64,000 nt of DNA, from positions 62,001 to 126,000 of the forward strand of contig NZ_RYDL01000005.1 in the NCBI RefSeq assembly GCF_003968755.1, written 5' to 3'. A program made the position numbers and the translations under genes. Each line of letters begins with the position of its first letter. Within the stretch, counting starts at the first letter, position 1. Under the pieces are notes generated by a model. It did not search any database, had not been told where the DNA came from, and was given only the letters and a program-made list of their open reading frames with translations. Source of the stretch: Flavobacterium sp. RSP15. Lineage in GTDB: Bacteria; Bacteroidota; Bacteroidia; Flavobacteriales; Flavobacteriaceae. Below, piece by piece: positions 8,235-16,733 of this stretch.

Positions 8235-10436
8235 ATGACGTATTTCAAGAACCATTTACCCCTTGCAGTTTTAATTTTTTGTTTTAGTTGCTCCCTGTTT
8301 TCACAAAAGATATCAAACCAAGAACTAGAAAGACTAAAAAAAATGTCGCAACAAGTCACTATTATCAGAGACAACTGGGGAATTGCGCATGTGTATGGCA
8401 AAACGGATGCAGATGCCGTTTTTGGAATGCTGTACGCCCAATGTGAAGACGATTTCAAACGGGTAGAAATGAATTACATTGAAAAACTGGGCCGTCTTTC
8501 CGAAATCAAAGGACAGTCCGTTTTGTACAATGATTTAGAAATTAAACTTTTAATCGATACCGAAGATGCAAAAAACGATTATAAAAAAGCAGCGCCTTGG
8601 TTAAAAAAATTATTAAACAGTTATGCGGACGGGATCAACTTTTATCTATACAATCACCCCGAAGTAAAACCCGCTTTATTAACTCATTTTGAGCCGTGGT
8701 TTCCATTGCTTTGGACTGACGGAAGTATTGGAGCCATAAGCACAGCTGATCTTTCTACTGGAGAATTGAAAGCTTTTTATTCGGGAAACACCGATAAAGT
8801 AGCCTATATAGAACGAGAAAAAGACGTACAAACGGGTTCTAACGGATTTGCAATTGCACCTTCAAAAACAGCGTCTGGGAATGCCATTTTATACATTAAT
8901 CCGCATACCACTTTTTATTTCAGGCCAGAAATACAGATGAGTAGTCAAGAAGGGCTGAATGCGTATGGAGCCGTTACTTGGGGACAATTTTTTATTTACC
9001 AAGGATTTAACGAAAACTGTGGCTGGATGCATACCTCCTCAAGTGTTGATGTTGCGGATATGTATGCCGAGAAAATCGTGACCAAAAACAACAAACTATT
9101 TTACGAATACGATACCAAATTAGTTCCGGTTGTCGAGAAAAAAATAACCATCAAGTATCTGGAAAATGGAAAATTGATTCCTAAAACATTCAATACTTAT
9201 TATACCAATCACGGTCCAATCATGGCCAAAAGAGACGGGAAATGGATTAGCTTAAAATCCAATAACCGTTCGATGAAAAGTCTGGAACAAAGTTGGATAC
9301 GAACAAAATCAAAAAGTTTTGAGGACTATAAAACTGCAATGGATTTGAAAGCCAATACCTCAAACAATACTGTTTATGCCGATAAAGAAGGAAACATTGC
9401 CTACTGGCATGGGAATTTTGTTCCCATTCGGGACAAAAACCTAAATTGGTCAAAAGTAATGGACGGTACGACACCGTCTACACAATGGAAAGGATTACAT
9501 GAAGTTTCAGAAACAGTACATTCTTACAATCCTATAAACGGCTGGTTACAAAACTGTAATTCTACACCATATACCGTGGCAGGAGATTATAGTCCAAAAG
9601 AAGAAAATCACTTGCCTTATATGGCTCCAGACGGAGAAAGTTTCAGAGGATTAAATGCTGTACGATTATTGAACAAAGGCAATAAATATACACTAGACAA
9701 AGTGATTGCTGACGGTTACGACACGAAACTAACGGCTCTCGAAGTGTTAATTCCATCCTTAATTTCCAGTTTTGAGAAAAACATCAGTCCCGAAGATCCG
9801 CTTTATACAGAACTGTCAGAACCGATAACCTTATTGAAAAACTGGGATTATTACGCCCAGGAAAATTCTGTGGCTACCACCTTAGCTGTGGAATGGGCTT
9901 ATAAATTAGACCCCATTATTCAAAAAGTATATATTGATCAGGGCCAAAAGGACCAAGTAGAAAATACCCGTGATTTTGCTAAAAATGCGTTTCCAGATCA
10001 ACTGATTCCACAATTGCAAATGGTGATAAACGAATTGAAAATAAAATTTGGTACTTGGCAAATTCCTTGGGGCGAAATCAATCGTTTCCAGAGAACATCA
10101 GGCGACATAAATCTGGTTTATAGTGATGCTTTGGAAAGTTTACCTATTAGTTATGGACCAGCGCTTTGGGGAAGTTTACCTGCTTTTAAAAGCAATTATC
10201 AAAAAGACACCAAAAAACGCTATGGATTTAACGGAAATAGTTTTGTGTGTGCGGTGGAATTTGGACCAAAAATAAAAGCCAAATCGTTACTTGCGGGAGG
10301 AAATAGCGGTGATTCAAAATCGAAACATTTTTACGATCAAGCTGAAATGTACCGAAAAGGACAATTCAAAGACGTATTATTTTATATAGAGGATGTCCAG
10401 AAAAATGCCGAAAAAACATATCATCCCGGCGAGTAA
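8235..10436 (+). CDS. Penicillin acylase family protein (Ntn hydrolase)
   Basis: The 733-residue precursor has an N-terminal signal sequence ending near CSLFSQ and the fold signature of penicillin-acylase-type amidohydrolases. The alpha-chain part includes RDNWGIAHVYGKTDADAVFG. Autoproteolysis is predicted at G201-S202 (TGSNGF), which would expose Ser202 as the nucleophile of the beta chain; asparagine follows it as in other members. Later blocks NTVYADKEGNIAYWHGNF and GNSGDSKSKHFYDQ are also typical. The natural substrate could be an acylated amino acid or a homoserine lactone; sequence does not decide. It should act in the periplasm. Confidence 0.9.
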   Translation: MTYFKNHLPLAVLIFCFSCSLFSQKISNQELERLKKMSQQVTIIRDNWGIAHVYGKTDADAVFGMLYAQCEDDFKRVEMNYIEKLGRLSEIKGQSVLYNDLEIKLLIDTEDAKNDYKKAAPWLKKLLNSYADGINFYLYNHPEVKPALLTHFEPWFPLLWTDGSIGAISTADLSTGELKAFYSGNTDKVAYIEREKDVQTGSNGFAIAPSKTASGNAILYINPHTTFYFRPEIQMSSQEGLNAYGAVTWGQFFIYQGFNENCGWMHTSSSVDVADMYAEKIVTKNNKLFYEYDTKLVPVVEKKITIKYLENGKLIPKTFNTYYTNHGPIMAKRDGKWISLKSNNRSMKSLEQSWIRTKSKSFEDYKTAMDLKANTSNNTVYADKEGNIAYWHGNFVPIRDKNLNWSKVMDGTTPSTQWKGLHEVSETVHSYNPINGWLQNCNSTPYTVAGDYSPKEENHLPYMAPDGESFRGLNAVRLLNKGNKYTLDKVIADGYDTKLTALEVLIPSLISSFEKNISPEDPLYTELSEPITLLKNWDYYAQENSVATTLAVEWAYKLDPIIQKVYIDQGQKDQVENTRDFAKNAFPDQLIPQLQMVINELKIKFGTWQIPWGEINRFQRTSGDINLVYSDALESLPISYGPALWGSLPAFKSNYQKDTKKRYGFNGNSFVCAVEFGPKIKAKSLLAGGNSGDSKSKHFYDQAEMYRKGQFKDVLFYIEDVQKNAEKTYHPGE

Positions 10437-10547
10437 TCGCTTGTCTGTACGCCATAAGAATTAAAAATTACGTCATCAATTAAAAAATCAAAACCTTAGT
10501 TTTAGGATAAATTGATTGAGACATTTGTAAAAATAAAAACATCTAAT

Positions 10548-11318
10548 ATGAAAAATATTTTCTTTGCCTTTTTAGGATTCTTTTTGTTTTCCAATGACAC
10601 ATTTGCACAATTAAAATCCGTCAAATACACGGATGGAAACCAACAATTAAATGGCTTGTTTATTGCACCAAAAAAAGGAAGCAAAACTAAACCCGGAATT
10701 TTAATCCTTCCTGCTTGGAAAGGAATCGATACACATTCAAAACAATCTGCTGAGAAACTTTCAAGCATGGGCTATTATGCATTTGTAGCTGATATTTATG
10801 GCCAAGGGAATTATCCCGTAACCACACAAGAAGCCGGAAAGCAAGCTGGTTTTTACAAAAACAATGTGGCTGATTATCAAAGACGTATTCAACTTGCTTT
10901 AGACCAATTAGTAAAAGAAGGCGCAAATCCTGCCAATATCGTAGTAATAGGCTATTGTTTTGGAGGAACAGGAGCACTTGAAGCTGCAAGAGCAGGAATG
11001 AAAATTCAAGGTGCGGTTTCTTTTCACGGAGGTTTAGGACATGATGCCGCAAGGGTAAATAATCCAATCACGGCTGAAATCCTGGTTTTACATGGCGCTG
11101 ACGACACCTATGTGCCAGCAACGGAAGTATCGGCCTTTCAACAAGAAATGAGAGATACAAAAGCAGAATGGGAAATGATTTATTATGCAAATTCCGTACA
11201 TGCTTTTACTGAAATTGAAGCTGGCAATGATAATTCAAAAGGAGCAGCGTATAACGAAAAAGCCGCTACACGTTCTTGGGAGCGCATGAATTCTTTCTTA
11301 AAAGAAGTTTTAAAATAA
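10548..11318 (+). CDS. Exported dienelactone hydrolase family protein
   Basis: This alpha/beta hydrolase of 256 residues has a signal peptide (MKNIFFAFLGFFLFSNDTFA). The catalytic triad can be read as Cys in GYCFGG, Asp in HGADDTYVP and His in NSVHAFT, the usual arrangement for the dienelactone hydrolase family. The ATG at 10548 is chosen over a TTG at 10512 because it gives a clean signal peptide. Such exported members are widespread in Bacteroidota, and the substrate is unknown; the name reflects fold and not a proven role in chloroaromatic degradation. It follows the acylase gene by 111 bases. Confidence 0.88.
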   Translation: MKNIFFAFLGFFLFSNDTFAQLKSVKYTDGNQQLNGLFIAPKKGSKTKPGILILPAWKGIDTHSKQSAEKLSSMGYYAFVADIYGQGNYPVTTQEAGKQAGFYKNNVADYQRRIQLALDQLVKEGANPANIVVIGYCFGGTGALEAARAGMKIQGAVSFHGGLGHDAARVNNPITAEILVLHGADDTYVPATEVSAFQQEMRDTKAEWEMIYYANSVHAFTEIEAGNDNSKGAAYNEKAATRSWERMNSFLKEVLK

Positions 11319-11533
11319 TTTAGAAAATATAATTTTTCCAAAAACAGTAAAAGTTCCGTTTTTTTGTTAGTTTTATAAATTAAATTGTCTAAAAATACAA
11401 TTCCACTAATTTAGGCGAAGAGCCATTTCTTTCCTAAAAAGCTGCCTGTTATTTTTTATTAACTTTATTCTATTCCTTATTATAGTATCCCTTTTTTTGC
11501 CCGATACGCCTTTATTAATCAACAGTAAAAAAA

Positions 11534-12547
11534 ATGAAAAAAATCTCTTTATTATCCTTCATGGTTTTTCTAACCATCAGCTGTGCTTCTCAAGAATCTA
11601 GCGTTGCTCGCGTTGATCCTACAAAATACATGAATACAATAACCGCTAGCGAACTAAAAACGCACCTTTATATTGTTGCTTCAGACGAAATGGAAGGCCG
11701 TGAAACAGGATCTGCCGGGCAAAAAAAAGCGGGGATTTACCTCATTGATCAATATAAGGAAAATGCAATTTCCTTTCCTACAGACGCTTCTGACTATTAC
11801 CAAAAAATTCCTGCCGCCTTCCTAAATGCAAAACGCAATGAAAACTTACCGGATTCTGAAAACATTTGGGCCTATATTGAGGGTTCTGAAAAACCAAATG
11901 AGGTCTTGGTCATTTCTGCCCATTACGACCACGTAGGGACAAAAAACGGAGAAATTTATAACGGCGCTGATGATGATGGTTCCGGAACTGTTGCATTATT
12001 AGAAATTGCACAAGCATTCCAAATCGCTAAAAAAGCAGGTCATGGTCCAAAACGCTCCATCCTATTTCTCCATGTTACCGGCGAAGAACATGGTCTACAT
12101 GGTTCCCGATATTATTCTGAAAATCCTCTATTCCCATTAGCCAATACCATAACCAATATCAATATTGACATGATAGGCCGTCGCGATGATGCCCATGCCA
12201 GCAGCAATAATTACGTATACGTCATTGGAGCCAATCGATTATCAACTGATCTGGATAACATTTGTACCATTGCAAATGCTAAATACACCAATCTTGTTTT
12301 GGATTACAAATTCAATGACCCAGAAGATCCAAATCATTTTTACGAACGTTCTGACCATTATAATTTTGCCAAAAACGGTGTGCCTTCTGTTTTCTTTTTT
12401 AATGGCGTCCATGCTGATTACCACAAACCTACTGATAGTCCGGACAAAATTGAATATGATGCCTTGACTAAAAGAGCCCAGTTTGCATTTGTAACCGCCT
12501 GGGAACTGGCAAACCGCGCCGAAAGACCTATAGTAGATAAAAAATAA
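11534..12547 (+). CDS. M28 family zinc aminopeptidase, lipoprotein
   Basis: The N-terminus MKKISLLSFMVFLTISC is a lipoprotein signal with a lipobox cysteine at 17, so the enzyme should be membrane-anchored in the periplasm or outer membrane. The M28 zinc ligands are visible in order: His in SAHYDHVG, Asp in GADDDGSGT, the Glu pair in TGEEHG, Asp in NIDMIGR and His in GVHADYHKPTDS. The length of 337 is normal. The likely role is removal of N-terminal amino acids from exogenous peptides. The gene stands between two noncoding stretches and is probably monocistronic. Confidence 0.92.
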   Translation: MKKISLLSFMVFLTISCASQESSVARVDPTKYMNTITASELKTHLYIVASDEMEGRETGSAGQKKAGIYLIDQYKENAISFPTDASDYYQKIPAAFLNAKRNENLPDSENIWAYIEGSEKPNEVLVISAHYDHVGTKNGEIYNGADDDGSGTVALLEIAQAFQIAKKAGHGPKRSILFLHVTGEEHGLHGSRYYSENPLFPLANTITNINIDMIGRRDDAHASSNNYVYVIGANRLSTDLDNICTIANAKYTNLVLDYKFNDPEDPNHFYERSDHYNFAKNGVPSVFFFNGVHADYHKPTDSPDKIEYDALTKRAQFAFVTAWELANRAERPIVDKK

Positions 12548-12550
12548 AGT

Positions 12551-12700
12551 TTGTATTTGGGCACATCCACGCTTTCACTAGCGTTACAGCGTGGTCGGGC
12601 TATTCGTTACAATCTTTTATATCTTGTCAGGATTAAAAACCCTGACAAAATATAAAAGGATTTCCACTGCTATCCCTTGTGCAAACCCACAAGGAACGGA
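12551..12700. repeat. Palindromic intergenic element (GGGCACATCC type)
   Basis: The outer part reads GGGCACATCC with an inner ACGCTTTCACTAGCGT hairpin, then GTCGGGCTATTCG. The centre holds an 18-base near-perfect stem (12614-12631 with 12641-12658, beginning CTTTTATATCTTGTCAGG) around a nine-base loop, and the end reads GATTTCCACTGCTATCCC. I recall very similar arms in other flavobacterial intergenic regions with different central stems, so I treat it as a dispersed element. It may also terminate transcription. Confidence 0.6.
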
Positions 12701-12817
12701 TTGTCTCATTTATTAATTCATTTGCTATCCAATAAAAAACTTCAAATTCTATCTAAATAATTTTACCGGACAACACTGTTTTTAAAAAATGTATATTTGA
12801 CAACCTAAACTAAAAAA

Positions 12818-13396
12818 ATGCAACTCGTTTTCGCTTCCAGCAATAAAAATAAAATTTTCGAATTACAAAGCATGCTTCCTAAAACCATAACCATTGTAAG
12901 TTTAGAAAGTATCGGTTGTCTTGAAGACATACCGGAAACAAGCGATACGATTGAAGGCAATGCCATTCAGAAAGCAAATTACATCACTGAAAAATATGGA
13001 TGCGATTGTTTTGCAGACGATACTGGACTCGAAGTCCATTCCTTAAATGGAGCACCCGGCGTTTATTCTGCCAGATATGCAGGCGAGCAACGCGATGCAA
13101 ATGATAATATGACTAAATTATTAGATGCCCTTTTGGATAAAGAGGATAGAAAAGCACAATTCAAGACAGTTATAGCACTAAATCTAAACGGGAAACAACA
13201 TCTGTTTACCGGAATTGCTGGTGGTGAAATAACCTTAAAGAAAACTGGTAATCAAGGTTTTGGTTACGATCCGATCTTTCAACCTGATGGCTATCAGGAA
13301 ACTTTTGCCGAATTATCATTAGATATAAAAAACAAAATAAGCCATAGAGGAAAAGCAACACAACAACTGATTCATTTTCTAAAGATGAATAAATAA
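12818..13396 (+). CDS. rdgB: XTP/dITP diphosphatase
   Basis: This is the Ham1/RdgB house-cleaning enzyme that hydrolyses non-canonical purine nucleotides such as ITP and XTP to the monophosphates. Motifs are ASSNKNKIFELQ at the N-terminus, the catalytic region ADDTGLEVHSLNGAPGVYSA near residue 67, GFGYDPIF and the C-terminal SHRGKATQQL. Length 192 is normal. A TATATTTG -7 promoter element lies at 12792-12799, 18 bases upstream of the ATG, so it is likely transcribed on its own. Confidence 0.95.
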   Translation: MQLVFASSNKNKIFELQSMLPKTITIVSLESIGCLEDIPETSDTIEGNAIQKANYITEKYGCDCFADDTGLEVHSLNGAPGVYSARYAGEQRDANDNMTKLLDALLDKEDRKAQFKTVIALNLNGKQHLFTGIAGGEITLKKTGNQGFGYDPIFQPDGYQETFAELSLDIKNKISHRGKATQQLIHFLKMNK

Positions 13397-13571
13397 ACGA
13401 TTCAATTGTACTATTTTTATAACAAAAATTTGAATTCCAAATAAAAATTTCACACTAAATACACCAAATCAAAACGATTAATTTTCAAACAAAACGATAA
13501 CATTCTGATAATCAAATTATAATAAATTGTAAAATCTTAAAATAGCATTAGTTTATATGAATTATAAACAG

Positions 13572-13579
13572 TAATTTTG
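13572..13579 (+). promoter_or_regulatory. -7 promoter element of DEAD-box helicase gene
   Basis: TAATTTTG fits TAnnTTTG and lies 21 bases before the ATG at 13601. No convincing TTG element was found at the expected distance upstream. Confidence 0.5.
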
Positions 13580-13600
13580 CACCCTATTTTAAAAATACAT

Positions 13601-15523
13601 ATGAATAAATTTGAACAATTAGGATTGAGTGAATCGTTACTGAAGGCGATTTTAGATCTAGGATTTGAAAATCCGACCGAAGTACAGGAGAAAGCGATTC
13701 CCCTATTATTGGAAAAAGACACAGATATGGTTGCGTTGGCTCAGACAGGGACAGGGAAAACGGCAGCATTTGGATTTCCAGTTATTCAGAAAATTGATGC
13801 CAACAACAGAAATACTCAAGCATTAATTTTATCTCCAACACGCGAACTTTGTTTGCAGATTACCAACGAAATTAAAAACTACTCTAAATACGAAAAAGGT
13901 ATTAATGTGGTAGCAGTTTACGGTGGAGCTAGCATTACAGATCAAGCGAGAGACATAAAGAGAGGCGCGCAAATTATTGTAGCAACTCCAGGAAGAATGC
14001 AAGATATGATTAATAGAGGTTTGGTAAACATCTCTCAAATCAACTATTGTATTCTTGACGAAGCTGACGAAATGTTGAACATGGGTTTTTACGAAGATAT
14101 CGTAAACATCCTGTCTACTACGCCAGACGAAAAAAGCACTTGGTTGTTTTCAGCTACAATGCCTGCCGAAGTAGCACGAATTGGAAAACAATTCATGAAA
14201 GACCCAATTGAAATTACAGTTGGAGCTAAAAATTCAGGTTCTGCAACAGTATCGCATGAATTTTACCTTGTAAATGCTCGTGATCGTTACGAAGCTTTGA
14301 AACGTTTAGCCGATGCTAATCCAGATATTTTCTCAGTAGTATTTTGTCGTACCAAAAGAGATACGCAAGCTGTTGCTGAAAAATTAGTTGAAGACGGATA
14401 CAGTGCTGCTGCATTGCACGGAGATTTATCTCAAGCGCAACGTGATGGTGTAATGAAATCTTTTAGAGGAAGACAAATCCAAATGCTTGTAGCTACTGAT
14501 GTTGCTGCACGTGGAATTGACGTTGATAACATTACTCACGTAGTAAATTACCAATTACCAGATGAAATTGAAACCTACAACCACCGTTCAGGTCGTACTG
14601 GCCGTGCTGGTAAATTAGGAACTTCTATCGTAATCGTAACTAAAAGTGAATTGCGTAAGATTTCTTCAATTGAAAGAATCATCAAACAAAAATTCGAAGA
14701 AAAAACGATTCCTTCTGGAATTGAAATCTGCGAAATCCAATTATTACACTTAGCTAATAAAATTAAAGATACCGAAGTTGATCACGAAATTGACAACTAT
14801 CTTCCTGCAATTAATAGCGTTCTTGAAGGTTTATCAAAAGAGGAATTAATCAAGAAAATGGTATCGGTTGAATTTAATCGTTTTATCAATTATTACAAGA
14901 AAACCAGAGATATTTCTAATCAAGCTTCCGGTTCTGAAAGACGTGAGCGCGACGATAGAGATGGTGCTCCGAGAGAAAATAACAATGGTGGTGCAACACG
15001 ATATTTTGTGAACATAGGTTCCAGAGATAACTTTGACTGGATGTCATTGAAGGATTACTTGAAAGAAACATTGGACTTAGGTCGTGATGACGTTTTCAAA
15101 GTTGATGTAAAAGAAGGATTCTCTTTCTTTAACACAGATCCGGAACATACCGATAAAGTAATGGAAGTATTGAATAACGTACAATTAGAAGGACGCAGAA
15201 TCAATGTAGAAATTTCTAAGAATGATGGTGGCGGAAGACGTGATCACAATGGAAGAAGTTCTGGCGGAAGTTTTGGCGGAGGTCGTTCTGGTGGCGAAAG
15301 AAGTTCAGCTCCAAGAAGAGAAGGTAGTTTTGCTCCAAGAAGAGAAGGTTCTGGTGGATTTAGAAGTGACAGAAATTCTGCTCCTAGAGAAGGTGGTTTC
15401 GGAGCAAGAAGAGAAGGTGGTTTTTCATCTGACAGACCCCGAACAGAAGGTTCTGACAGAGCACCAAGACGTTCTGAAAGCTTTGGTGACACACCAAGAC
15501 CAAGAAGACCAAGAAGAGACTAA
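13601..15523 (+). CDS. deaD: DEAD-box ATP-dependent RNA helicase
   Basis: The protein has all helicase motifs: AQTGTGKT at 47-54, PTRELCLQI, TPGRMQDM, DEAD, SAT, VATDVAARGID and HRSGRTGRAG. A DbpA-type RNA-binding domain occupies about residues 465-545. The last roughly 90 residues are a low-complexity tail rich in Gly, Arg and Ser with repeated SAPRREGSF-like units, probably binding RNA non-specifically. It likely remodels rRNA or mRNA structure, as CsdA-type helicases do at low temperature. The start at 13601 is preferred to the TTG at 13577, which overlaps the promoter element. Confidence 0.93.
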   Translation: MNKFEQLGLSESLLKAILDLGFENPTEVQEKAIPLLLEKDTDMVALAQTGTGKTAAFGFPVIQKIDANNRNTQALILSPTRELCLQITNEIKNYSKYEKGINVVAVYGGASITDQARDIKRGAQIIVATPGRMQDMINRGLVNISQINYCILDEADEMLNMGFYEDIVNILSTTPDEKSTWLFSATMPAEVARIGKQFMKDPIEITVGAKNSGSATVSHEFYLVNARDRYEALKRLADANPDIFSVVFCRTKRDTQAVAEKLVEDGYSAAALHGDLSQAQRDGVMKSFRGRQIQMLVATDVAARGIDVDNITHVVNYQLPDEIETYNHRSGRTGRAGKLGTSIVIVTKSELRKISSIERIIKQKFEEKTIPSGIEICEIQLLHLANKIKDTEVDHEIDNYLPAINSVLEGLSKEELIKKMVSVEFNRFINYYKKTRDISNQASGSERRERDDRDGAPRENNNGGATRYFVNIGSRDNFDWMSLKDYLKETLDLGRDDVFKVDVKEGFSFFNTDPEHTDKVMEVLNNVQLEGRRINVEISKNDGGGRRDHNGRSSGGSFGGGRSGGERSSAPRREGSFAPRREGSGGFRSDRNSAPREGGFGARREGGFSSDRPRTEGSDRAPRRSESFGDTPRPRRPRRD

Positions 15524-15611
15524 CATTCATTGTTAATATTCTTATAATTATATACTGAAACTACAAAATATTTAATCCTGTTTTATTACTTTTAAAGTCT
15601 TAAATCAGTTT

Positions 15612-16379
15612 ATGAAATATTTTGTAGTTTTCTTTTTTTTAGTACTATCTGTACCTGCTTTTGCGCAAGTTAAGAAACCTTCCCAAAAAGTTGATGGTGT
15701 CATCATCAGTAACACAACTAGAGAACCATTGTCTAGTGTAAACATCATTAATATTAATAAAGTCAGAGGAGCGACAACCGATTCAAGAGGCCATTTTGAA
15801 ATCGATGTACAACTAAATGACACACTTCACATTACCAGTCTCGGATTCCAATCTCTTCGTGTCCGGGTTACTAATGACTGGATAAAAAATAAAAGCACCA
15901 AAATACAGCTAACAGAAAAAGCAATCGCTCTTGAAGAAATAGTTATAAGACCTTTTAATCTAACCGGATATCTTGAAGTAGATACTAAAATTATTCCTAT
16001 CAGTGAAAATTACCGCTACAGTATTTCCGGATTAACACAAGGATACGAAGCGGGTCAATATTCCCCAAATGCATTTGGAAGAGTATTGGGCTCCATCTTT
16101 AATCCAGCAGATATGCTCTATAATTTCTTTGGTAACAACCCCAAAGAACTCAAGAAACTAAAAGAATTAAAAAAGGATGATACCGTTCGAAATCTATTGG
16201 AATCAAAATTCGACAGAGAAACTATTGCGGTACTTTTAGGTATTGACAAAAATGAAATTCCTGAAATTTTGCAACGCTGCAACTACTCTGAATCGTTTAT
16301 AAAAACAGCAAACGACCTACAAATCATGGATGCTATCAGTGGCTGTTATGAAGAATATAAAGTTTTAAAGATAAAATAA
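15612..16379 (+). CDS. Carboxypeptidase-regulatory-like domain protein, exported
   Basis: A signal peptide (MKYFVVFFFLVLSVPAFAQ) precedes a CarboxypepD-reg-like domain at about 27-105: KVDGVIISNTTREPLSSVNI, then a GATTDSRGHFEI strand and the LHITSLGFQSLRVRV segment. This domain is the beta-sandwich seen at the N-terminus of TonB-dependent receptors, but here no barrel follows. The remainder is polar, with a helical KELKKLKELKKDDTVRNLL stretch, and has no recognised motif. Likely periplasmic or attached to the outer membrane; role unknown. A terminator-like hairpin follows at 16428. Confidence 0.8.
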   Translation: MKYFVVFFFLVLSVPAFAQVKKPSQKVDGVIISNTTREPLSSVNIININKVRGATTDSRGHFEIDVQLNDTLHITSLGFQSLRVRVTNDWIKNKSTKIQLTEKAIALEEIVIRPFNLTGYLEVDTKIIPISENYRYSISGLTQGYEAGQYSPNAFGRVLGSIFNPADMLYNFFGNNPKELKKLKELKKDDTVRNLLESKFDRETIAVLLGIDKNEIPEILQRCNYSESFIKTANDLQIMDAISGCYEEYKVLKIK

Positions 16380-16427
16380 AACATACTCTTATATTGAAAT
16401 TTTGCCATTTCCATAAATTAAATCATT

Positions 16428-16458
16428 CCTCAATTCTTAAAGAAATTGGGGCTTTTTT
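16428..16458 (+). terminator. Rho-independent terminator
   Basis: CCTCAATT (16428-16435) pairs with AATTGGGG (16444-16451), including one G-T pair, and a C plus six T residues follow. It ends the transcript of the carboxypeptidase-regulatory-like gene. Confidence 0.65.
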
Positions 16459-16541
16459 AAAGTAATATTTCAAACAAATCAAAAATATTATATACATTTA
16501 CCTTTATCAAGAATTAAAAACAAAACCCAAATACCCATATC

Positions 16542-16652
16542 ATGGCAAAAAGTCAAGACGCGAAGAAAACCGCAAAGAAAGAGCCTTTAAAAACGGCTAA
16601 AGAAAAGAAAGAAGAAAAAAGAGACAAGAAAAACACTCCCAAAAGAGACTAA
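16542..16652 (+). CDS. Very basic 36-residue small protein
   Basis: A short frame starting at ATG 16542 encodes MAKSQDAKKTAKKEPLKTAK and ends TPKRD. Nearly half of the residues are lysine or arginine, with no hydrophobic segment. I recall similar short lysine-rich proteins in flavobacterial genomes, but know no function; nucleic-acid or ribosome association would be a guess. It is flanked by a terminator upstream and a perfect inverted repeat starting 18 bases after its stop, so it looks like an independent transcription unit. Confidence 0.55.
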   Translation: MAKSQDAKKTAKKEPLKTAKEKKEEKRDKKNTPKRD

Positions 16653-16670
16653 TTATTAGTGAGCAGTGAG

Positions 16671-16715
16671 CAGTTTTTAGTATTCAGTTACAAATAGACT
16701 GAATACTAAAAACTG
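16671..16715. repeat. Perfect 18-base inverted repeat
   Basis: CAGTTTTTAGTATTCAGT at 16671-16688 is exactly complementary to 16698-16715 with a nine-base loop. It lies between two convergent genes and lacks a clear T-tract after the stem, so it may be a mobile palindrome or a bidirectional terminator. Confidence 0.7.
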
Positions 16716-16733
16716 ATTACTGAACACTTTGTT

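Noticed and set aside
15222..15536. A 104-residue frame overlapping the 3' part of the helicase gene
   Set aside because: It is the shifted reading of the repetitive Gly/Arg/Ser-coding tail of the DEAD-box helicase; its Val/Leu/Glu-rich low complexity mirrors those codons.
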